A DNA stretch of 43,456 nucleotides from UBA1370 sp964515115 (GTDB lineage Bacteria; Patescibacteriota; Microgenomatia; UBA1400; PJMF01). Below, in pieces: positions 5,858 to 14,522 of the stretch. The translations under genes were made by a program, and so were the position numbers. The stretch covers positions 1-43,456 of the forward strand of contig CAZESB010000007.1 of NCBI GenBank assembly GCA_964515115.1, given 5' to 3'. Numbering within the stretch: position 1 is the stretch's first letter; each line of letters opens with the position of its first letter. A model generated the notes under the pieces. That model was not told the origin of the DNA. It was given only the letters and a program-made list of their open reading frames with translations, and did not search any database.

Positions 5858-8672
5858 CCAGTGCCAGCTCTGTTCCCTGCGTTAGTCTTGAATTAGTTTT
5901 CTCTTCAATTTCGGCTTGCCAACTTACCGGCCAAGTGGGAGCGGTAACAGTGGCCTGTTGGCTGATTGCCAAACCGGCAGCTTTTCTCAATTTTTGAATC
6001 TGGCGCATCAACTCTCTGGCTTCACCTTCTGCTTGAAGTTCAGGTGAAATTGCCAAATTTAACTCGACTTCATTTTTGTCAGGATCTTGAGTCCAGCTCA
6101 CCGATTTAACATTAACTTCATCCATCAGCACTGTTAAAAGTTCAGCAGGAGGCTGAGGATTGGTAGAAGTTACCTGAACTGCCGCCAGCGGTTGGCGAAC
6201 TTTAACTCCAGCTTCTTTTCTGGCAGAGTGAGTTTTTTCCGTTACTTTTCTAATCACCGCCATTGCTTCTTCCAACTCAGGATTGATCAATTTTTCATCT
6301 GCTTCTACCAGATCAGTGTGATGAATGCTGGTGTTACCATCGGTCATTTGATGATAAAGCCACTCACTGAAAAAAGGCGTAAAAGGTGCCGCCAACTGAG
6401 CCAGTCTCAACAAAACATGGCCAAACACCTGAATGGAGACAGCCGAGTGATCGCTATTTCTCAATCTCTCACGACTGCGGCGCAAATACCAAGTGGAAAG
6501 CTCATCAACGTAGTCAATCAAAATTCTTGACGAGCGAACCACATCATAATTGTCCATATATGTCAGCACCTGCTTGGTGACCGTGTTGAGCCTGCTCAAA
6601 ACCCACTGATCCATGACGTCGCTAGCTTGGGGAACCTCTTGAAGGCTGGCTTGATTATCGCCAGCATAAAGATGATAAAAAGCAAAGGTGTTGTACCAAA
6701 TATTGAAGACTTTTTTGCGAATGTCACCGACTTCTTTTTCGTCAAAATTGAAATTTGTCGCTTTCATTACTGGTGAGCTCATTAAATAAAGTCGCAGACT
6801 ATCGACCCCGTATTTATTGATTAAATCTAACGGATCAGGAAAATTCTTTTTGGACTTACTCATTTTTGAGCCGTCCGCTGCCATGATAGTGCCGGTAGTG
6901 AGAATGTTTTCTACAGCGTGTTTGCCAAAAATACCCATCGACATTACGTGCATGGTGTAAAACCAAGCTCTGGTTTGGGCAATGTATTCACTCACAAACT
7001 GGGCAGGATAAGTTTCCTCAAACTTCTGTTTATTTTCAAACGGATAATGTCGTTGAGCAAAAGGCATGGAGCCGGATTCAACCCAACAGTCGAAAACTTC
7101 TGGGATTCTCTTGCCTTTGAGAGTTCTGTCGTCATCAACCCAAACCTCAATTTCATCAATGAACTCTCGATGAATGTCGTCAAGGCTGCCTACAGAGTTG
7201 GGATCAACTGCCCATTCTCTCAACTCATCTCTGGAAGAAATAACGCGGTATTTGCCACTGGCCTCGTCGCGCCAAATGGGCATGGGAGTACCCCAATATC
7301 TGGAGCGAGAGATATTCCAATCCGGCGCGGTGGCTATGCCTTTGCCAAAACGGCCATGCTTCAAATGGCTAGGATACCAATTGATGTTTTCGTTCTGGGC
7401 CAAGAGTTGATCTCGCATTTTGTCAATATTGATAAACCAAGCCGGAACAGCACTGTAGTACAAAGGCGTGCCGCAGCGATAGCAGAAAGGATAAGAGTGT
7501 TCAAAGCGCTCTAGTTTAAACATCAAGCCGCGATCGGTTAGATTTTCATTGATGGCGTCCTCTGCTTTTTTATAAAATTGCCCTGCTACCAACTCAACAA
7601 AATCCTTAAATTTGCCGTTATCATCAAGCGTAGGCACCAAAGGTAAGTTATATTCAAGCGCCAGTGCGTAGTCGTCTTCACCATAGATAGCCGCGGTGTG
7701 AACAATGCCTGAGCCTTCATCCAGACTGACAAAATTAGCAGGCAAGACTGTCCAGGCCTTTTCAGTTCGGTGCGCTTCTAGATAGGGGAAAAGTGGTTCA
7801 TAAGCTTGGCCTACCAGCTCGCTGCCGTCAACCGTTTTAACAATTTGATACTCGCTTCCCGTCAACAACGCCTCTAATCTTTTTTCCGCCAGCCACAGCA
7901 ATTCTTGACCAATTTGCACCTGAGCATAACGCGCCGTTGGATCCACCGCCAAACCGACATTACCAGGCAAAGTCCAGGGAGTAGTAGTCCAAGCTAGGAA
8001 AAATTCATTTTCAGCATCTTTAGCTTTAAACTTGACTATTAAAGAATAGTCTTCGGTCATTTCGTAAGAATTATCCATAGCAATTTCAAAATTTGAGAGC
8101 GGGGTAGCACAACGCGGACAGTACATCACTACTTTACGACCCTCATAAATCAGACCTTTTTCATGCAATTGGTTAAAACCCCACCAAACCGATTCCATGT
8201 AATCGGTGTCCATGGTTTTATAATTATTGGCAAAGTCGACCCAACGACCCAGTCTGGCAATAATTCTTTCCCATTCTTGGTCAAGTTTCATTACTTCGCT
8301 TCTACAGGCGGCGTTAAATTTGGCAATGCCCAACTCCTCAATACCCTTTTTTCCGCCTTTAATACCCAACTGCTGCTCAACCATGTTTTCTATCGGCAAG
8401 CCGTGACAATCCCAGCCCCAAACTCTTTCTACCCGATAGCCTTTCATGGCCCAATATCTGGCGATGACGTCTTTAGAAGTTGAACCAAGTAGGTGGCCAT
8501 AATGAGGCAAACCGGTGGCAAAAGGAGGGCCGTCATAGAAAACATACTGTTTGTCTTCCGGTCGCATCTCGACTTGCTTTTTGAAAGCTTCAGTTTTTTC
8601 CCAGTAATCCAGAATTGACTTTTCCATTTCGGGAAAATTGGGGTTACGTAACAGTTTTTTTTCTTTTGGCAT
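5850..8672 (-). CDS. ileS: Isoleucyl-tRNA synthetase, type 2 (eukaryote-like)
   Basis: A 940-residue class I synthetase that charges tRNA-Ile. The HIGH signature is HYGH (57-60) inside GPPFATGLPHYGH. The KMSKS loop is at 603-607. The WDCHGLPIE and KGLIYEGRKV-type segments and the PRCATPLSNFE motif match the IleRS2 class (shared by eukaryotes, archaea and some bacteria) rather than the E. coli-like IleRS1, which has a 'DIHIGH' motif. IleRS2 enzymes are known to be less sensitive to mupirocin. The editing domain and C-terminal anticodon-binding region are present, with normal length for bacterial IleRS2. AAGGA lies just before the ATG. Expression is predicted to be controlled by the T-box leader immediately upstream. 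Confidence 0.96.
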   Translation of the reverse strand: MPKEKKLLRNPNFPEMEKSILDYWEKTEAFKKQVEMRPEDKQYVFYDGPPFATGLPHYGHLLGSTSKDVIARYWAMKGYRVERVWGWDCHGLPIENMVEQQLGIKGGKKGIEELGIAKFNAACRSEVMKLDQEWERIIARLGRWVDFANNYKTMDTDYMESVWWGFNQLHEKGLIYEGRKVVMYCPRCATPLSNFEIAMDNSYEMTEDYSLIVKFKAKDAENEFFLAWTTTPWTLPGNVGLAVDPTARYAQVQIGQELLWLAEKRLEALLTGSEYQIVKTVDGSELVGQAYEPLFPYLEAHRTEKAWTVLPANFVSLDEGSGIVHTAAIYGEDDYALALEYNLPLVPTLDDNGKFKDFVELVAGQFYKKAEDAINENLTDRGLMFKLERFEHSYPFCYRCGTPLYYSAVPAWFINIDKMRDQLLAQNENINWYPSHLKHGRFGKGIATAPDWNISRSRYWGTPMPIWRDEASGKYRVISSRDELREWAVDPNSVGSLDDIHREFIDEIEVWVDDDRTLKGKRIPEVFDCWVESGSMPFAQRHYPFENKQKFEETYPAQFVSEYIAQTRAWFYTMHVMSMGIFGKHAVENILTTGTIMAADGSKMSKSKKNFPDPLDLINKYGVDSLRLYLMSSPVMKATNFNFDEKEVGDIRKKVFNIWYNTFAFYHLYAGDNQASLQEVPQASDVMDQWVLSRLNTVTKQVLTYMDNYDVVRSSRILIDYVDELSTWYLRRSRERLRNSDHSAVSIQVFGHVLLRLAQLAAPFTPFFSEWLYHQMTDGNTSIHHTDLVEADEKLINPELEEAMAVIRKVTEKTHSARKEAGVKVRQPLAAVQVTSTNPQPPAELLTVLMDEVNVKSVSWTQDPDKNEVELNLAISPELQAEGEARELMRQIQKLRKAAGLAISQQATVTAPTWPVSWQAEIEEKTNSRLTQGTELALVE

Positions 8673-8700
8673 TTTTTCCTTTTTCTGATGTTAAAATATC

Positions 8701-8744
8701 AAAAAACCCTCTTGTAGTCACCAATTTGATGAACACAAGAGGGT
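8701..8744 (-). terminator. T-box-controlled intrinsic terminator upstream of ileS
   Basis: In RNA sense ACCCUCUUGU (8744-8735) pairs perfectly with ACAAGAGGGU (8715-8706). CAUCA/UGGUG extends the stem at the top, and a run of six U residues follows. The 5' arm shares CCUCU with the antiterminator, so the two folds exclude each other. Confidence 0.93.
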
Positions 8745-8881
8745 CTTTGAGACGGTACCACCTCTACTTTTACTTAGTTCCAGCTGTTACGGGCTTGCCC
8801 GGGCTGTTCTAATCCCCTTTTCAGGTTTCTTCAGCCAGCTTACTGAGTGATGACCCAGCTCAAACGCTTTTATGTCTTAAT
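8738..8881 (-). promoter_or_regulatory. T-box riboswitch (tRNA-Ile sensing) controlling ileS
   Basis: The leader between ftsZ and ileS contains the T-box core AGAGGUGGUACCGUCU (8765-8750). The antiterminator folds as AGAGG (8765-8761) with CCUCU (8742-8738), the bulge UGGUACC (8760-8754) that receives the tRNA NCCA end, and a GUCU-CAA-AGAC hairpin (8753-8743). Upstream is a compact stem I region with no obvious long apical domain. Two isoleucine triplets are candidate specifiers. AUC (8851-8849) sits in the loop of a CUGGGU/ACUCAG hairpin. AUU (8813-8811) sits in an internal loop of a GGCUG/CAGCC stem. A CGGG/CCCG hairpin (8801-8790) may be stem III. Uncharged tRNA-Ile should favour read-through into ileS. 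The specifier assignment is inferred. Confidence 0.9.
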
Positions 8882-8887
8882 CAGTTA

Positions 8888-8896
8888 ATTATAGCA
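8888..8896 (-). promoter_or_regulatory. Extended -10 promoter of the T-box-ileS transcript
   Basis: A perfect TATAAT (8893-8888) is preceded by TGC (8896-8894), an extended -10. It lies 12 nt after the ftsZ stop codon, and transcription should start near 8881, just before the T-box leader folds. No good -35 is seen. Confidence 0.6.
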
Positions 8897-8908
8897 TGAA
8901 TTAACTAA

Positions 8909-10213
8909 CTATTTTTTCTTACGCATGAAAGCGGGGATTTCAAACTCGTCTTCAAATTCTTGGTTGTCAAAGCTGTCGGTAGCAGTTTCTTCTTCCTCGT
9001 CTTGAGCAAGGCCGTTGGGTTGGTGAACATCGTCACCAAATGCTTGGGATTTGACGAATGGATCTTGAGGTTTGGTAGCCATTATTTGTGAGGTAGTGAG
9101 GGGTTGAGTAAAACCCTGAGGTGCTCGATCAATTTTAGTCTGCCTTGAGCCCATTTCTGCCTCTTCTTCATCTTGTTGTTGCTGTCTAATTTTGGCTTGA
9201 GAATCGCGGGAGTAAGCGCCAAATAGTGATTTTCGGCTGGAAGCATAGCCCATTTGTCGGTCATCAAAGCCGGTGGCAATAACACTGATTTTAATGTTTG
9301 AACCCATGTTTTCATCGATAGTAGCGCCAAAAATGATGTTGGCATCAGGATCGGCGGCTTGGGAAATAATAGCAGAAGCGTCGGAAACTTCGCTCATGGT
9401 CATGTCTTCGCCACCAATAACGTTGTAAAGGATGCCTTTGGCGCCATCAATTGAAACTTCAAGCAGTGGTGAGGAAACAGCCATCCTGGCCGCGGTAGCT
9501 GCGCGATTTTCGCCGCTGGCTTCACCGATCCCCATCAAGGCGGAGCCGGATTCGGTCATAATGGTTTTAACATCGGCAAAGTCAACATTAATCAGTCCCG
9601 GCACCGTAATCAGATCGGAAATGCCCTGCACGCCTTGGCCAAGCACATTATCGGCCAGACGAAAAGCGTCCAGTAAAGTCATTTTTTTATCAACCACTTC
9701 CATCAGGCGTTGGTTGGGGATGACAATTAAAGTATCAACCGCGTCTTTGAGGTTGTCGATGCCCTCTTCGGCAATTTGCATTCTTTTAACACCTTCAAAA
9801 GCGAAAGGCTTGGTTACCACTGCTACCGTCAGGGCGCCGGTTTCTTTGGCGATTTCGGCAATGATAGGAGAAGCGCCGGTGCCGGTGCCACCGCCCATAC
9901 CAGCAGTGATGAAAACCATGTCGGTGTCAAATAAAAGATCTCTGAGTTTTTCGTATGATTCCTCGGCGGCAGTACGACCAACGTCGGGATCCGCGCCGGA
10001 ACCCAAACCCTTAGTAAAATTACTACCGATTTGCAATTTTGTTTCTGCTTGGGAAGTTAAGAGCGCTTGAGCATCGGTATTGACGGTAATAAACTCAACG
10101 CCGTTGATTTTTTTGGAGGCAATCATTGAGTTGATAGCGTTGCCACCACCACCGCCGATACCAATGACTTTAATTTTTGCAAAGGTGGTATTGGTGGGTT
10201 TTACTAGGGCCAT
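8909..10213 (-). CDS. ftsZ: Cell division protein FtsZ
   Basis: A tubulin-like GTPase of about 434 residues that forms the division ring. From the chosen start, the first glycine loop is GIGGGGGNAINSM (18-30) and the tubulin signature GGGTGTGA is at 107-114. The T7 synergy loop reads NVDFADV. After a variable acidic/Gln-rich linker the protein ends in EFEIPAFMRKKK, the conserved C-terminal peptide that binds FtsA and other partners. The ATG at 10213 (MALVKP) is preferred over an in-frame TTG four codons upstream. It is the last dcw gene; 5' coupling is to ftsA, 46 nt upstream, and no Shine-Dalgarno is evident. Confidence 0.97.
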   Translation of the reverse strand: MALVKPTNTTFAKIKVIGIGGGGGNAINSMIASKKINGVEFITVNTDAQALLTSQAETKLQIGSNFTKGLGSGADPDVGRTAAEESYEKLRDLLFDTDMVFITAGMGGGTGTGASPIIAEIAKETGALTVAVVTKPFAFEGVKRMQIAEEGIDNLKDAVDTLIVIPNQRLMEVVDKKMTLLDAFRLADNVLGQGVQGISDLITVPGLINVDFADVKTIMTESGSALMGIGEASGENRAATAARMAVSSPLLEVSIDGAKGILYNVIGGEDMTMSEVSDASAIISQAADPDANIIFGATIDENMGSNIKISVIATGFDDRQMGYASSRKSLFGAYSRDSQAKIRQQQQDEEEAEMGSRQTKIDRAPQGFTQPLTTSQIMATKPQDPFVKSQAFGDDVHQPNGLAQDEEEETATDSFDNQEFEDEFEIPAFMRKKK

Positions 10214-10259
10214 AATATATATCAAAGTCTACCATGTAATGGGGAATTAGCAATATGAA

Positions 10260-11573
10260 CTATGGCAGTAACGACTTAATAAATTTACTGATTTTTCCTA
10301 AAATACCGTCCAGCTGCAGGCCATCAAAAAGCGAGCCAAGATTGAAACCGCTGGTCACATTGCCTCCACCTTGCTTGTTGCCATAAACCAACAAACCAAT
10401 ACTAGTGGCATAAGAAGGTTTTTGAATATCCGCAATTAGGCCATCCAACTCCATCGGCTCACCAATTCTAACCGGGAGATTAAGATGCCGTTTGACAATT
10501 TCGGTGATCTTGACGGTTTCTGCGCCTCCGCCAGTGAGCACCAGCCCGGCACGGATGTCATTAATCAAGTTATGCTCTTTTAGCTCCACAGCTACTAAAT
10601 CAAAAATTTCGTGAATTCGTGGCATCATGATGTTTTCTACAATAAACCTTTTTGAAAGCACCTCATCGGTATCCGGTCCCTCAAAAACAGATAATTTAAG
10701 CTCGTCGGCTTTTTTGCGCCTCAAAGAGTAGTCTTTCTTGGACTCGCCGGGAAGCGGAGTAAAAGAATGGAAGGGATCTTCAGAAAGAGAAATCTTAATT
10801 CTTTCAGCCGTGTCAAGACTAACCCGACCGCCAAGAGCGATATCTTGAGTAATGTGTCGAGCGCCCACCGGGATTGCTCCGGAATATTCCAAAGAGCCAT
10901 CAACAAAAACACACATGGAAGTTGAGCCGGCGCCGATATCAACCAAAGCCACTCCCAGCTCTTTTTCCGTTTCGGTCAAAACCACTTCCGCGGCAGCCAG
11001 CCCGGAAAAAACAAAGCCCTCGACATTAATGCCAATATCCTCGATGCATTTCTGCATATTTCTAAGGGCCGGCGTCATGCCAGTAATGATGTGAGCTTCA
11101 GACTCCAGCCTCACTCCAGTCATGCCGACCGGATCTTTAATGCCTTCCTGAGAATCCACCTTATAATCTTTAGGAATGACATGAATGATTTCCCGATCTG
11201 AGGGGAGGGAAATGGCTCGAGAAGCGTCAATAACTCTCTCGACATCGGCAGCAATGATTTCTTGATCTGGAGAAGCCACAGCTACTACGCCTTTAGAATT
11301 ACGGGAATCAATGTGCGCTCCGGATACCGAGACAAAAGCACTTTTAACATCTAAGCCGGCCATTCTTTCAGCCCCATCCAGGCTTTCAGTGATAGTTTCG
11401 AGCACTTTTTCTAAATCTATAATTTGACTGCGCTTCATTCCTCTTGAGGGCACAGCAGAAACACCCATAACTCTTAGTTTGTTGAGTTGGGCATCATGCG
11501 CGGCAATCAGGGTGACGCATTTGTCGGTTCCAACATCAATAGCAGTAATAATTCGGTTTTGTGACATAGACAT
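10260..11573 (-). CDS. ftsA: Cell division protein FtsA
   Basis: A 437-residue actin-like ATPase that anchors FtsZ to the membrane. The N-terminal phosphate-1 motif is ITAIDVGTDKCVTLIA. The SHS2/1C insertion has VSGAHIDSRNSKGVV. The second phosphate motif is ALVDIGAGSTSM, and an adenosine motif GLVLTGGGA lies near the end. The final segment (ILGKISKFIKSLL) is an amphipathic helix of the kind that targets FtsA to the membrane. It sits between ftsQ and ftsZ as usual. A TATGCT sequence lies 5 nt before the ATG but is a poor -10. A second Met at codon 3 could also be the start. Confidence 0.96.
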   Translation of the reverse strand: MSMSQNRIITAIDVGTDKCVTLIAAHDAQLNKLRVMGVSAVPSRGMKRSQIIDLEKVLETITESLDGAERMAGLDVKSAFVSVSGAHIDSRNSKGVVAVASPDQEIIAADVERVIDASRAISLPSDREIIHVIPKDYKVDSQEGIKDPVGMTGVRLESEAHIITGMTPALRNMQKCIEDIGINVEGFVFSGLAAAEVVLTETEKELGVALVDIGAGSTSMCVFVDGSLEYSGAIPVGARHITQDIALGGRVSLDTAERIKISLSEDPFHSFTPLPGESKKDYSLRRKKADELKLSVFEGPDTDEVLSKRFIVENIMMPRIHEIFDLVAVELKEHNLINDIRAGLVLTGGGAETVKITEIVKRHLNLPVRIGEPMELDGLIADIQKPSYATSIGLLVYGNKQGGGNVTSGFNLGSLFDGLQLDGILGKISKFIKSLLP

Positions 11574-11590
11574 CTGTTAGCATAGCAAAA

Positions 11591-12298
11591 TTATTCTGAA
11601 GTGCGTAGTACTGGCATTTCGAACCGTAAATCAATTGCCTCAATGGGCTTTTCAATCACCTCAATTTCTGTAGAATCTAAGATCAGCTTTAGTTTTTCAA
11701 TTGCTTGCGACGGATTTTCAGCATCCAAAATTATTTTTTGGCCAGTTGTTAAGAAAAACTCAATTTCGTTGGTGCTATGCCACTTAATATCTTGAAAGGA
11801 AAGATTTTGTTTGTGCAGAGAGTTGAGCAGCGCAGCGATGGCGCCATGAATTTCAGGACTGAGTTTTTTACTACTGAGCAAGTCTTCAGCAGATTTATTG
11901 ATTTGAATTTCTGGCAGGTTACTCTCGTTTTTAGCTAGATTGACAACGGAACCCTCAGTACCGACCGCGAACTTTTGTCCATCGGCAGTTTGGAGAAAAT
12001 ACTGCAAAGACTCTTCCGCGAAAGTGACCTGAATATTATCTGGCAGGCTTTTTTGATATGAAATGAAGGTGTAAGGCAAAGAGGTGAACGGCTCGTTGGT
12101 TAAAATTGCTTCAAAATCAGTGAAAAAAAGTGATTGTTGGAGCAGAGCTTGATCGAGAAAACTGGCAAGCTCGTTACCGCAATTGCCCTTTGTTTCAAGA
12201 TGACAGTTAACAGATTCGATTGTGAAGAGCCCAAGCATGAAATAGATACTCAGGGCCAATAAAGGTAAGAGAAGAAAATAAAAAATTTTCTTTGGCAT
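11591..12298 (-). CDS. ftsQ: FtsQ/DivIB-like division protein (by context)
   Basis: A 235-residue protein with a short cytoplasmic start (MPKKI), one transmembrane helix (about 5-26) and an extracytoplasmic remainder. After the helix comes FTIESVNC, followed by a region that could be a POTRA domain, then beta-rich sequence ending EKPIEAIDLRFEMPVLR. That last segment resembles the DLR pattern at the end of the FtsQ beta-domain. Sequence similarity is weak, and the name rests mainly on topology, size and position between murG and ftsA, where ftsQ is normally found. FtsQ links early and late divisome proteins. The start is the ATG giving the short basic tail before the helix. Confidence 0.65.
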   Translation of the reverse strand: MPKKIFYFLLLPLLALSIYFMLGLFTIESVNCHLETKGNCGNELASFLDQALLQQSLFFTDFEAILTNEPFTSLPYTFISYQKSLPDNIQVTFAEESLQYFLQTADGQKFAVGTEGSVVNLAKNESNLPEIQINKSAEDLLSSKKLSPEIHGAIAALLNSLHKQNLSFQDIKWHSTNEIEFFLTTGQKIILDAENPSQAIEKLKLILDSTEIEVIEKPIEAIDLRFEMPVLRTSE

Positions 12299-12320
12299 GA
12301 GCAGGTTGTTGTCGGTTACT

Positions 12321-13442
12321 TTATAAATATGGTTTTACTAACTGAAAAAGCTTGGCCGCTGCTTTAGCATGAGAGTCGTTGGCTTTTTCCAGTTTTCTGC
12401 TGAAGCTAGCGTGTTTGGAAAGAATAATTTCGAGATTAGCAGTAAGTGATTTGGGATTGAGGTCCTTTTGGGGCAATAAAATTGCTCCACCCAGGTCTGA
12501 CAAGGCTTTGGCGTTCAATATTTGCTCATCCTTATGAGAAAAAGGAATGGGGATGAGTATTGCCGGCAGCCGCATATGAGTGATTTCTGAAACGGTATTG
12601 GCTCCGGCTCGCGAAATTGTAGCTGTGGCGTTGGCGTAAATCCAGGACAGCTCTTCATCAGTGATCCAAGGCCTGACAAAATAACGCCCTCTTTTGGTTC
12701 GGTTGAGCTTAGCGCTAGCCTTTTCCAGTTCCTCCGCGTAATTTCTTTTTTCGGTTGCCTGGCCACATTGATGAATGACCGACCAATCTTTAAGAATTTG
12801 TGGCAAACTTCTGGCTACGGTGGTGTTGATAACTTCAGAGCCTTGACTACCACCGGTAACATATAAAAGTGGTCTTTTGGAAGTGGTTTTAAACCATTCA
12901 GGTTGCTTGGCGGCTTTGCTGTTCAGTAAAGCTTGGCGAATGGGGTTACCGACAACGGAAGTTTTATTAGCCGGAAAATGCTTGGTTGTTTCAGGATAAG
13001 CAACGGCAATTTTGTTGGCGAACTTAGCAATAATGCCATTGGCGATGCCGACAGTTCTGGTTTGCTCGTGAGTGACAACCGGTACCCGCCAAAGCCAAGC
13101 GGCAATGGCTAAAGGTACGGCCAGATAACCTCCGAAGGAAACAAAAACACTTGGTCGATATCTGGGGATGAGCACTAGCGCTCTGATAACTCCACCAATT
13201 AAGGCCAAAAAATTCAGAGTTTTCTCAACGGCTCCACCCTGACCTAGCTTGCCTGAATTAAAAGGAATAAAAATGGCGCCGAGTTTTTCTGATTCTTGTT
13301 GTTCATTAGCCAGTTGTTTTTCATCTTTTCTTGAATATTTTCTGCCGGCAAAAAAAATAAAACTTTCCGGTTGCACTGACTTAGTGTATTCAATAAAAGC
13401 CAGTGCTGGAGTCAAATGCCCTCCGGACACCAAAATTCTCAT
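12321..13442 (-). CDS. murG: MurG: UDP-GlcNAc:lipid I GlcNAc-transferase
   Basis: A 373-residue GT28 enzyme that makes lipid II on the inner membrane face. Recognisable parts are the N-terminal loop VSGGHLTPALA, a THEQ motif (VVTHEQTRTVGIAN), the GGSQGSEVIN loop and ISRAGANTVSEI in the donor-binding domain. The first glycine loop is shorter than the usual GGTGGH-x-x-P, reading SGGHLTP, although the His and Pro are kept. The gene starts at an ATG overlapping the ftsW stop (ATGA), implying translational coupling. Its neighbours are ftsW and ftsQ. Confidence 0.94.
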   Translation of the reverse strand: MRILVSGGHLTPALAFIEYTKSVQPESFIFFAGRKYSRKDEKQLANEQQESEKLGAIFIPFNSGKLGQGGAVEKTLNFLALIGGVIRALVLIPRYRPSVFVSFGGYLAVPLAIAAWLWRVPVVTHEQTRTVGIANGIIAKFANKIAVAYPETTKHFPANKTSVVGNPIRQALLNSKAAKQPEWFKTTSKRPLLYVTGGSQGSEVINTTVARSLPQILKDWSVIHQCGQATEKRNYAEELEKASAKLNRTKRGRYFVRPWITDEELSWIYANATATISRAGANTVSEITHMRLPAILIPIPFSHKDEQILNAKALSDLGGAILLPQKDLNPKSLTANLEIILSKHASFSRKLEKANDSHAKAAAKLFQLVKPYL

Positions 13443-14521
13443 TTAACTTCTTTTCCTAATTTAATTATTATTCCTGTCGCCAACAATACCATGACCTGAG
13501 AGGATCTGCCATAAGAGAAAAACGGCAGCGGAATACCGGTTAGTGGCACTAGTCCCACCACAGCCGACAAATTGAGAATAGCTTGCAGCGCGATCCAAAA
13601 GAAAATCCCAAATGCCAAAAGTTTTTTTCGTGATTCGGTTTGTCGTTTAGCTACTTTAAAAACTAAAGCCAGAAACCAGAAATAAATCAAAATTAGTAGC
13701 GCTGAGCCTAGAAAACCGACTTCTTCAGCAATGACAGCAAAAATGGAATCGGTGCTAACTTCAGGGATGTAAGCATATTTTTGGCTTGAGTTGCCAATAC
13801 CTTGACCAAACCAGCCGCCTCGACCCAACGCCAAGGTGATTTGCCGAATGTGAAAACTGGTACCACTGGGGTCTGACTCAGGATTGAGAAAGGTCATCAA
13901 TCTGGCACGGCGATAATCAGAAAGCAAAATTGTTCCTAATAAAATCGGCAAACCCACTCCCGCTACCGCCAGCAGATGTTTGAAATTGCCGCCGCCAACA
14001 AAGTACATGCCAAAAACAATCATTAGCAATAAAATCAGGGAGCCAAGGTCAGGTTGCAAGATAATTAGTATCGTAGGCACACCAATTAAAACTAAGAAAG
14101 GTATCAGTTTTTGTTGTTTGCTTAGCCACAAGGCAAGATAAGTAATCAAGCCGAGCTTGACATACTCAATAGCTTGGAAGCTAACAGGGCCCAGACTAAA
14201 CCACCGTCTGGCACCATTCAGCTCCAGACCTATTCCCGGAATAAAAACCAGTACTAAAAAAATAATAGCCATGACATATAAAACCGGAGAGGCTTTAAAC
14301 CAGAAATCAGTTGGTAGAATGAGAGCCGTTACAAATAAAACCAACCCAACCAACAAGCCAAAGGCGTGTTGTTGTAAAAAATGGTAGGGGTTGTCAAAGG
14401 TAGCATAGGCTTCGGCTACCGAAGATTCAAAAACAAAAAACAATCCGATCAGTGAAAGCACCAGCGCCAGGATGGTGAGCAGCTTTGGAGCGGTGAAACG
14501 GGCCGAGAGATTTTTTTTCAT
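13439..14521 (-). CDS. ftsW: FtsW: SEDS septal peptidoglycan polymerase
   Basis: A 360-residue polytopic SEDS protein. It has about ten hydrophobic segments and the family signatures GARRWFSLGPVSFQAIEYVK, GRGGWFGQGIGNSSQK, PEVSTDSIFAVIAEEVGF and GIPLPFFSYGRSSQ. SEDS enzymes polymerise glycan strands from lipid II, and FtsW works with the division class B PBP encoded upstream at 21587-23338. Its place between mraY and murG is the standard one. In the C-terminal motif an Arg replaces the commoner Gly (SYGRSS instead of SYGGSS), whereas the RodA paralogue in this window keeps SYGGSS. It begins 1 nt after the mraY stop. Confidence 0.95.
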   Translation of the reverse strand: MKKNLSARFTAPKLLTILALVLSLIGLFFVFESSVAEAYATFDNPYHFLQQHAFGLLVGLVLFVTALILPTDFWFKASPVLYVMAIIFLVLVFIPGIGLELNGARRWFSLGPVSFQAIEYVKLGLITYLALWLSKQQKLIPFLVLIGVPTILIILQPDLGSLILLLMIVFGMYFVGGGNFKHLLAVAGVGLPILLGTILLSDYRRARLMTFLNPESDPSGTSFHIRQITLALGRGGWFGQGIGNSSQKYAYIPEVSTDSIFAVIAEEVGFLGSALLILIYFWFLALVFKVAKRQTESRKKLLAFGIFFWIALQAILNLSAVVGLVPLTGIPLPFFSYGRSSQVMVLLATGIIIKLGKEVK

Positions 14522-14522
14522 T

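Noticed and set aside
6918..7514. 198-codon plus-strand open frame opposite ileS
   Set aside because: Antisense to the conserved catalytic core of IleRS, with no coherent protein features.
9432..10070. 212-codon plus-strand open frame opposite ftsZ
   Set aside because: Its Ser/Pro/Ala-rich sequence mirrors FtsZ codons on the other strand; no independent start signal is seen.
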